Below are positions 60,201-64,000 of a stretch of 64,000 nucleotides of DNA, in pieces; positions within the stretch are counted from its first letter, which is position 1, and each line of letters begins with the position of its first letter. Below the pieces are notes generated by a model that saw only the letters and a program-made list of their open reading frames with translations, was not told the origin of the DNA and made no database searches. A program made the translations under genes and the position numbers. Source of the DNA: Hungatella sp. (GTDB taxonomy: Bacteria; Bacillota; Clostridia; Lachnospirales; Lachnospiraceae); assembly GCA_022792815.1 (NCBI GenBank), contig JAAWBS010000068.1, forward strand, positions 1 to 64,000, in the 5' to 3' direction.

Positions 60201-62677
60201 AATCTTACATCTATGAAAGGACATCTGACAAAGATGAGAAAGAAGGATACTTAATCCAATGTACCAATGTATATGATGGGTTCTCACCAGAGATTAAGAA
60301 AGCGGCTTGGCGTGATGGTGATAATGATGTTTATGATATCGCATTAGAGGTGTCTGGTGGGGCGAACCAAAGTATATCAGGCGGATTGAGCGATGCCCAT
60401 GTGTTCTTTGCAGTGGATACCTCTGAGAAAATGGGCAGTCAGAAAGAGACACTCACATCTGCTTTGGAGAACACCGTTGGAAATCTTAGAGGGACAAATT
60501 CTTATGTGGCGGTTAGTGGGAGTTTAGGTTACGATCCCTGGACTATAAATAAGGTCTCTGGGGAAATTTGGATGGATGATATAGATGATGTAATAAAAAT
60601 TATTAACGACCAGCATACATTTTGGGGAGAAACCGGAGCAATAAGCGGGGCTATGAGTCATATAAAGTCTCAATATATCAATAAAGATAAAACACATTTG
60701 GTATTAATAATAGGTGGTAGGCCGGAGGATTCTGGAACTGAATTTATTAAATATGCTGCGAATGACTTAAAAAACGCAGGAGTAAAGATACACATAATAG
60801 AGATCCATGACCAGTCAGGTACAGATACTTGGGTATCACCCGGAGATGTAGACACACACGATAGAATCGTGATATCGGAATTGGAGAGTGCTCTTGCAAA
60901 CATTATAGGTTCCGGTAGTTCCAGCTCCCAGGAAATGCAGAACCCAATAGTTTATGATACCTTAAGTCCCAAAGTGGCTCCGGAAAATAGTCCTTTAGAA
61001 ATTTGGGCTGTTTCCAACCAGGAAATTGCAGCTACCGGAGTAAAGCCTGAACACAAGACCAATAAATTGAAACCGGAAGACGGATCAAATGGATTAATTA
61101 TCTATTCTAACGCTTTAGAACCAATTGCCTGGTATAATCCTACGACAACAACCATAGATGGCATAGAACCTCGCACCATCAAATGGAAGGTTGCCGATAG
61201 CCTTGGTGATAACGAAAGCAGAACCCTCATATTCCGAGTAAAAGTAACGAATGAATCGGCAACAACTGTAACTTCCGATTTAGGAACCGGGACCCATGCA
61301 GGGGAAGAGGGGTACTATTCTAACGGAGCTGCTTACCTGACATACAGAGATAACGGCATAAAGAATTTTCCGCGTCCTGTAGTACAGCAGCAGCGTAAGA
61401 CTTTAAAAGCAGCTTTAACGGTTGAGAAAGAGATTGCAAACCCAGACAGTGTCCCGGTTGGAGAGAAAGCTACAAGATTTGAAATTAATCTGAAGTCCAC
61501 AAATGTCTATTCCGATGTGGAGAATAAAAATAGTTTCCAACCGAGTATGGAATTAACTGCCGGAGAACACAGTGAACAGTATGAGGTATATCTGGACTCA
61601 GAACAAGGCGGAACCATCACGGTAGAAGAGTTACTGGCTCAGGATTCACATTTCCAGCTGGATTCCATCGCCGCAAAAGATGCTCAGGGAAATGATATTT
61701 CCATAACAGGCAATAATCACTCCTTTGCGATCACTCCCGGAAGCCACATCACAGTGACCGTGACAAACCGCTATGTCAATCACAATCCGATCAAGCTTCA
61801 GAAGTTTGTGAACAGAAAGTCGGAAGATAAAACAGAGTTCACTGTCAACCTTACAGAGTGCACAATTGCAGGGAGCGGTGAAAAACGTAAAGTAACGATA
61901 ACCGGTTCACCAGTCACCACGAAAATTTCAGCGGCAGACGGTGAAAGAGTAACCAGTTTGAAAGCTGCTGACACTACCAAGTATTACATCGTGGAAGAGC
62001 AGATCACTGACGGCCAGCCGTACATCCTGGACTCTATCCAAGCCATTGATGAGGCAGATGGAAACAATGAGATCGGCCAGATCATAGATGACAAGTATAT
62101 CATCACCGTATCACCGACCAGCAGTCCATTCATCAAGGTATCTAACAAAACCTACGGCAGAGTCAGAGTAGTGAAACAAGTTACTGGTGAGAAGGCTGAT
62201 GAAGCCCCAGCCAAAGAGTTCATGATTCATGTGACGAATACCGGTAACACCGGAACCTATGTAGACACCACAGCCATCATACGGGCAGGTGAGGGCAATG
62301 GCAGCGGCTGGATCATGATTGACAAAGATACCGCTTTACAGGTTACAGAGACCGAACTGAAAGAATTCAAGTTGGATTCTATCAGATTTTCCGGAACCGA
62401 TCTTGCCACCGGCCAAAAGATCAATTGGTCGGGCAGAGAGAACCTTGTAAGGCCCGGAGAAGAAGTAACCATCACCGTCACCAATGCCTATGTCCCGCAG
62501 AATTTCTTCGACGGAGACTCAAGCAAGATGAATGACTTCAATCCAAATAAGGAGCCGGTTAAACCAATCATCCCGAAAGCAGCAGATGTGGCCATGGCGG
62601 TAGAGAGGAGATTCCTCACCACAGAGGAAGGCGTATATGTGTTAGAGCCCAGGGAGCTTCCCGAAAGGCTATTATAA
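57236..62677 (+). CDS. Giant secreted protein: acidic linker, fibro-slime-like module, VWA domain, Cna-B-like repeats
   Basis: About 1,813 residues. A basic N-terminus and signal peptide (RCFAMFLSLCIMFSMFQGVA) come first. Residues about 218-405 are a Glu/Thr/Ser/Pro-rich linker. Near 763, FAGDDDVWVYLKDRDGN with LALDLGGIHGATAGTINFQT matches the fibro-slime/PA14-like pattern. Near 1055-1240 a von Willebrand A domain has an intact MIDAS start (DTSEKMGS). From about 1390 to 1750 come three or four Cna-B-type repeats whose ends read ITVTVTNRYV and VTITVTNAYV. The C-terminus (ending PRELPERLL) has no LPxTG motif or anchor helix, so attachment must be by other means. ATG 57236 follows GAGGTG; ATG 57218 lacks a good site. 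It probably acts as an adhesive or matrix scaffold outside the cell. Confidence 0.85.
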   Translation: MSRKRRIRTKLKRCFAMFLSLCIMFSMFQGVAWADMKPEEEGQLRDVMIELDGERLLSEAGKAIQEQNVFDFEEYGMSFLLQNEEGKLVISEDYRKVLSSDTGTVYVIDEIPYMDEAAACEVLGDAMLTVLVKVDDKGAGLGTASNARRATESNARKGTPGNALYENGYELTGDEQFIFLLVNPTKDEINLQISINGQRTGVISVGRESALPAGEVVKEAKKAEETKAEGQKPAEAKPDGTVETPAFQAPSETAPVESLPEMSLPEEGSIEETESIEVPTLPAIDIENTESTTEETGGTESVTETRTEETAEAETEESINQPETGTAESEGTEEKEESDIETEATEDESSQEVIPEERESYEAEEESNSDTAEGNADSGQDPDAEALVSDDASEVPEQNIEEKNPLSVSSHKTYRVGTSMGPIEGFVDEEDRDGEWDKEIGNDTEEENREKIHFSDEVIVVSEGTDGVELETYVLPTVLMEIGREPVNLIGDEAEPAVYTRKKNAEMPSAGIMMLNARSLGAKEASLAELNLMKVNLYNYDEETLNNTIRADVPDSDKSKLFLLNLVDKPLSEVGHQNRGHHYMDSNGEEDYAAHQGIMGDTYDEAGKIALKDPYLAGGLNSVCNLFPETASEVVDGVTAYIDVPVGEGVFQLVDGYYRLNAFETTTYSNKDKITGESGVIKEEVNTDNGTIGGPTPLGLSGNDDDGYQLEYNTKNIGGNIGFWPFNLLEGKKKETFGMKISFDFRMYENGVGSNGKPAQFTFAGDDDVWVYLKDRDGNAVSKLALDLGGIHGATAGTINFQTGVVTHYKVLSHFGNSDNDSRIRKKVQWYLYNDCEDESKYDKVLGLERPSAKNGKNYTLDFYYMERGGKMSSCYIDFNLSIIPKQEIRIQKNIEGTADKKEFQFQVISSDDPDALVSYRNSNGADGNGIIKSDILTLNGAGRGSIQINKNQNKYFYVEELNAGENVEWSTSGIYDESELTAHRRPGQSYIYERTSDKDEKEGYLIQCTNVYDGFSPEIKKAAWRDGDNDVYDIALEVSGGANQSISGGLSDAHVFFAVDTSEKMGSQKETLTSALENTVGNLRGTNSYVAVSGSLGYDPWTINKVSGEIWMDDIDDVIKIINDQHTFWGETGAISGAMSHIKSQYINKDKTHLVLIIGGRPEDSGTEFIKYAANDLKNAGVKIHIIEIHDQSGTDTWVSPGDVDTHDRIVISELESALANIIGSGSSSSQEMQNPIVYDTLSPKVAPENSPLEIWAVSNQEIAATGVKPEHKTNKLKPEDGSNGLIIYSNALEPIAWYNPTTTTIDGIEPRTIKWKVADSLGDNESRTLIFRVKVTNESATTVTSDLGTGTHAGEEGYYSNGAAYLTYRDNGIKNFPRPVVQQQRKTLKAALTVEKEIANPDSVPVGEKATRFEINLKSTNVYSDVENKNSFQPSMELTAGEHSEQYEVYLDSEQGGTITVEELLAQDSHFQLDSIAAKDAQGNDISITGNNHSFAITPGSHITVTVTNRYVNHNPIKLQKFVNRKSEDKTEFTVNLTECTIAGSGEKRKVTITGSPVTTKISAADGERVTSLKAADTTKYYIVEEQITDGQPYILDSIQAIDEADGNNEIGQIIDDKYIITVSPTSSPFIKVSNKTYGRVRVVKQVTGEKADEAPAKEFMIHVTNTGNTGTYVDTTAIIRAGEGNGSGWIMIDKDTALQVTETELKEFKLDSIRFSGTDLATGQKINWSGRENLVRPGEEVTITVTNAYVPQNFFDGDSSKMNDFNPNKEPVKPIIPKAADVAMAVERRFLTTEEGVYVLEPRELPERLL

Positions 62678-62701
62678 ACAAGCAGGCAAAGGAGAATTAT
62701 G

Positions 62702-63433
62702 ATGAAAGGAAAAAGAATGCAGTCATTGATAAAAAAGAATAAAAAACTCATCATAGCGGCATCCCTTCTGGCCTCGCTTGTAGTGGGAGAGACCTACGCA
62801 TGGGTAGCCTCTTCCCTGACAGTAGATAATGAGCTGATCGGCCATACCACTCAGGTGGAGGTTGTGGAGGATAAGTTCTATAAGGGGGAGAATGAGAGCT
62901 GGGTTACCAAAGAGGTGTACTTTGAGAACAGGGGGAGTTCGGCGGTATTCTTGAGAATGAGCTATCAGGAGTACTGGGAATATAAGGATCAGCTGCTTCC
63001 CAACTCGATTCCCGGGGCAAGCGGCGCCACGGGAGCGGATGTGGCGACTAAGGTCTTTAATGCCAAAGTGTTTCAGCCTTCTGACGAGAAAAACACTTTG
63101 TGGCTGGACGGAGGGGACGGGTGGTACTACTACACCAAAGTCCTCCCGGCCGGAGGGAAGACAGACGAGGTATTGAAACAGGTAAAATTCCCGACGGAAT
63201 ATGCCGGAGAATATGCGAAATATAAGGATGCGGAATATCATCTGTATTTCAAGGTGGAAGCGGTCCAGGCCAGCACCAGCCCGAAGACATTGAATCGTGA
63301 TGATGTAAATGCCAAAGCGACAGCAAAAGTATTCGGAGATGGAACTGTCCCGTGGGCTCAAGTCGATATCTCAGACTCTACGGTACAGTGGGAATTTAAG
63401 ACGCCATATCAGAATCAGGGAAGGGAGGGGTAA
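62702..63433 (+). CDS. SipW-dependent TasA/BsaA-like extracellular matrix protein
   Basis: 243 residues. The N-terminal signal (KLIIAASLLASLVVGETYAW, then VASS) is of the SipW-dependent kind, with the YAW motif after a short hydrophobic core, as in TasA/CalY and the clostridial BsaA proteins. The mature part is beta-rich: VEVVEDKFYKGENESWVTKE, VYFENRGSSAVFLRMSYQEY, GGDGWYYYTKVLPAGGKTDE, the usual arrangement for these fibre-forming proteins. GGAG lies seven bases before the ATG at 62702; the ATG at 62699 is a little close. It follows the giant protein by 24 bases. The SipW-type peptidase is not in the window but may be just downstream. Confidence 0.85.
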   Translation: MKGKRMQSLIKKNKKLIIAASLLASLVVGETYAWVASSLTVDNELIGHTTQVEVVEDKFYKGENESWVTKEVYFENRGSSAVFLRMSYQEYWEYKDQLLPNSIPGASGATGADVATKVFNAKVFQPSDEKNTLWLDGGDGWYYYTKVLPAGGKTDEVLKQVKFPTEYAGEYAKYKDAEYHLYFKVEAVQASTSPKTLNRDDVNAKATAKVFGDGTVPWAQVDISDSTVQWEFKTPYQNQGREG

Positions 63434-63436
63434 ACG

Positions 63437-64000
63437 ATGAAAAAGTTCAAAAATCCAAAGTTCATTCTTTTCGGAACCTGTTTTACCCTTCTTCTGGCCA
63501 TTTCCGGGATATGGGCATACTTCAGCGCAACAGGGATGATCGAGAATGTGTTCCGCACCGGCAATTCCCAGCTGAGTATCATAGAGGTTTTCGACCCTGC
63601 CGATCAGTGGCTGCCCGGGGAACAAAAGCAGAAAGAGGTCCGATTTAAAAACAGCGGAAGTACAAAAATGTTGTTGAGATTCCGGGTGGAACAGGCGCTC
63701 TATCAGCCGAATGGCACGGAGGTGACACCGATTCCGAAAGACATGTTTACAATCGGATGGGATCAGTCCTATCTGGGTATGAATTTCACAGAGGGTCCGG
63801 GTACAACGATAGTAGATGGGGAAGACAGAAACTATACCTATTACTACTATAATAAGATTCTCGATCGAAATGACGAGACCCTGCCTGTCATAAATTATGT
63901 AGAGTTCGCAGACTGGATTTCCAATGGAAACGGAAAGCCCGCAGAGGATTATCAGAACTATAAAGCCAGTGTAAAGATTATCGGAGAGATGGTTCAGCTC
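63437..64000 (+). CDS. Second SipW-dependent BsaA/TasA-like protein, cut by the window end
   Basis: 188 codons are visible and the frame is still open at the last base. The signal region FILFGTCFTLLLAISGIWAY, then FSATG, is a second SipW-dependent form. The mature part has SIIEVFDPADQWLPGEQKQK, EVRFKNSGSTKMLLRFRVEQ and, near the edge, a KILDRNDETLPVINYVEFA block that parallels the KVLPAGGKTDEVLKQVKF of its neighbour. GGGAGGGG precedes the ATG, which lies three bases after the previous stop. The pair are related but not close copies. It probably co-assembles with, or seeds, fibres of the 62702 protein. Confidence 0.85.
   Translation, partial: MKKFKNPKFILFGTCFTLLLAISGIWAYFSATGMIENVFRTGNSQLSIIEVFDPADQWLPGEQKQKEVRFKNSGSTKMLLRFRVEQALYQPNGTEVTPIPKDMFTIGWDQSYLGMNFTEGPGTTIVDGEDRNYTYYYYNKILDRNDETLPVINYVEFADWISNGNGKPAEDYQNYKASVKIIGEMVQL

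Noticed and set aside
62260-62677. Sortase anchor at the end of the giant protein
   Set aside because: The last residues (PRELPERLL) are not followed by a hydrophobic helix and basic tail, and no LPxTG-type motif is present.
1-64000. tRNA, rRNA, intact insertion sequences or prophage genes
   Set aside because: Looked for by eye across both strands; no cloverleaf with CCA-side signals, no rRNA motifs and no complete transposase or phage structural genes were seen.

Overview
The window looks like a chromosomal segment of a gut-type, moderate-to-high GC member of the Firmicutes, most likely a Lachnospiraceae (Enterocloster/Lachnoclostridium/Hungatella-like). The pointers are strong AGGAGG ribosome sites, Gram-positive lipoproteins and import systems, CUT1 sugar transporters without a local ATPase, and proteins with the SipW-type signal peptides known from TasA/BsaA-like matrix proteins. 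The taxon is an inference from gene style, not from a marker gene. No rRNA, tRNA, CRISPR array, intact insertion sequence or prophage was seen.

Layout. (1) 1-1753: the 3' part of an FtsX-like ABC permease. (2) About 2.1-10.9 kb: a pectin-oligosaccharide cluster. It has a GH105 unsaturated rhamnogalacturonyl hydrolase (minus strand), a divergent CUT1 transporter (binding lipoprotein, small unknown protein, two permeases), an intracellular GH28 polygalacturonase, a LacI regulator and apt. Two LacI-type operators lie between the divergent arms. A short inverted-repeat (MITE-like) element is present in two opposite-orientation copies at 1875-2091 and 7445-7603. (3) About 11.2-30.5 kb: a sugar-diacid (galactarate/glucarate) region. 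It has a PrpR-like regulator with a degenerate AAA+ domain, an M42 peptidase, tartronate semialdehyde reductase, a DapA-superfamily aldolase/dehydratase, glycerate kinase, an aldo/keto reductase, a PPC-domain protein, two LysR regulators, galactarate dehydratase, two glucarate dehydratase paralogues, a TctABC-type transporter and an MBL-fold hydrolase. Together these describe diacid uptake, dehydration to 5-keto-4-deoxyglucarate, cleavage to tartronate semialdehyde plus pyruvate, reduction to glycerate and phosphorylation to phosphoglycerate.

(4) About 30.5-49.2 kb: a visibly AT-richer surface-polysaccharide locus. An XRE regulator diverges from a long operon whose second gene is a tyrosine-recombinase-like protein that has lost most of its catalytic residues. 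Behind it come glycosyltransferases, a flavoprotein, a CMP-sugar synthetase, a DRE-TIM aldolase fused to a second domain, a MptE/DUF115-like protein, polymerase- and flippase-like membrane proteins, two acyltransferase-3 proteins and an MBOAT plus SGNH-like pair. No initiating phosphoglycosyl transferase or chain-length regulator is visible.

(5) About 49.4-55.9 kb: an odd transport module. It combines a very large binding lipoprotein, two CUT1-like permeases, a long coiled-coil HlyD-type adaptor and an orphan MacB-like extracellular domain. (6) About 56.4 kb to the end: a candidate extracellular-matrix operon. A PhoB-box-like promoter precedes a small three-repeat protein, a 15-bp perfect hairpin, a roughly 1,800-residue secreted protein (fibro-slime-like module, VWA domain, Cna-B-like repeats, no sortase motif) and two SipW-dependent TasA/BsaA-like proteins, the second cut by the window end. 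This last operon, the fused-aldolase/CMP-sugar set and the degenerate recombinase are the best candidates for undescribed biology.
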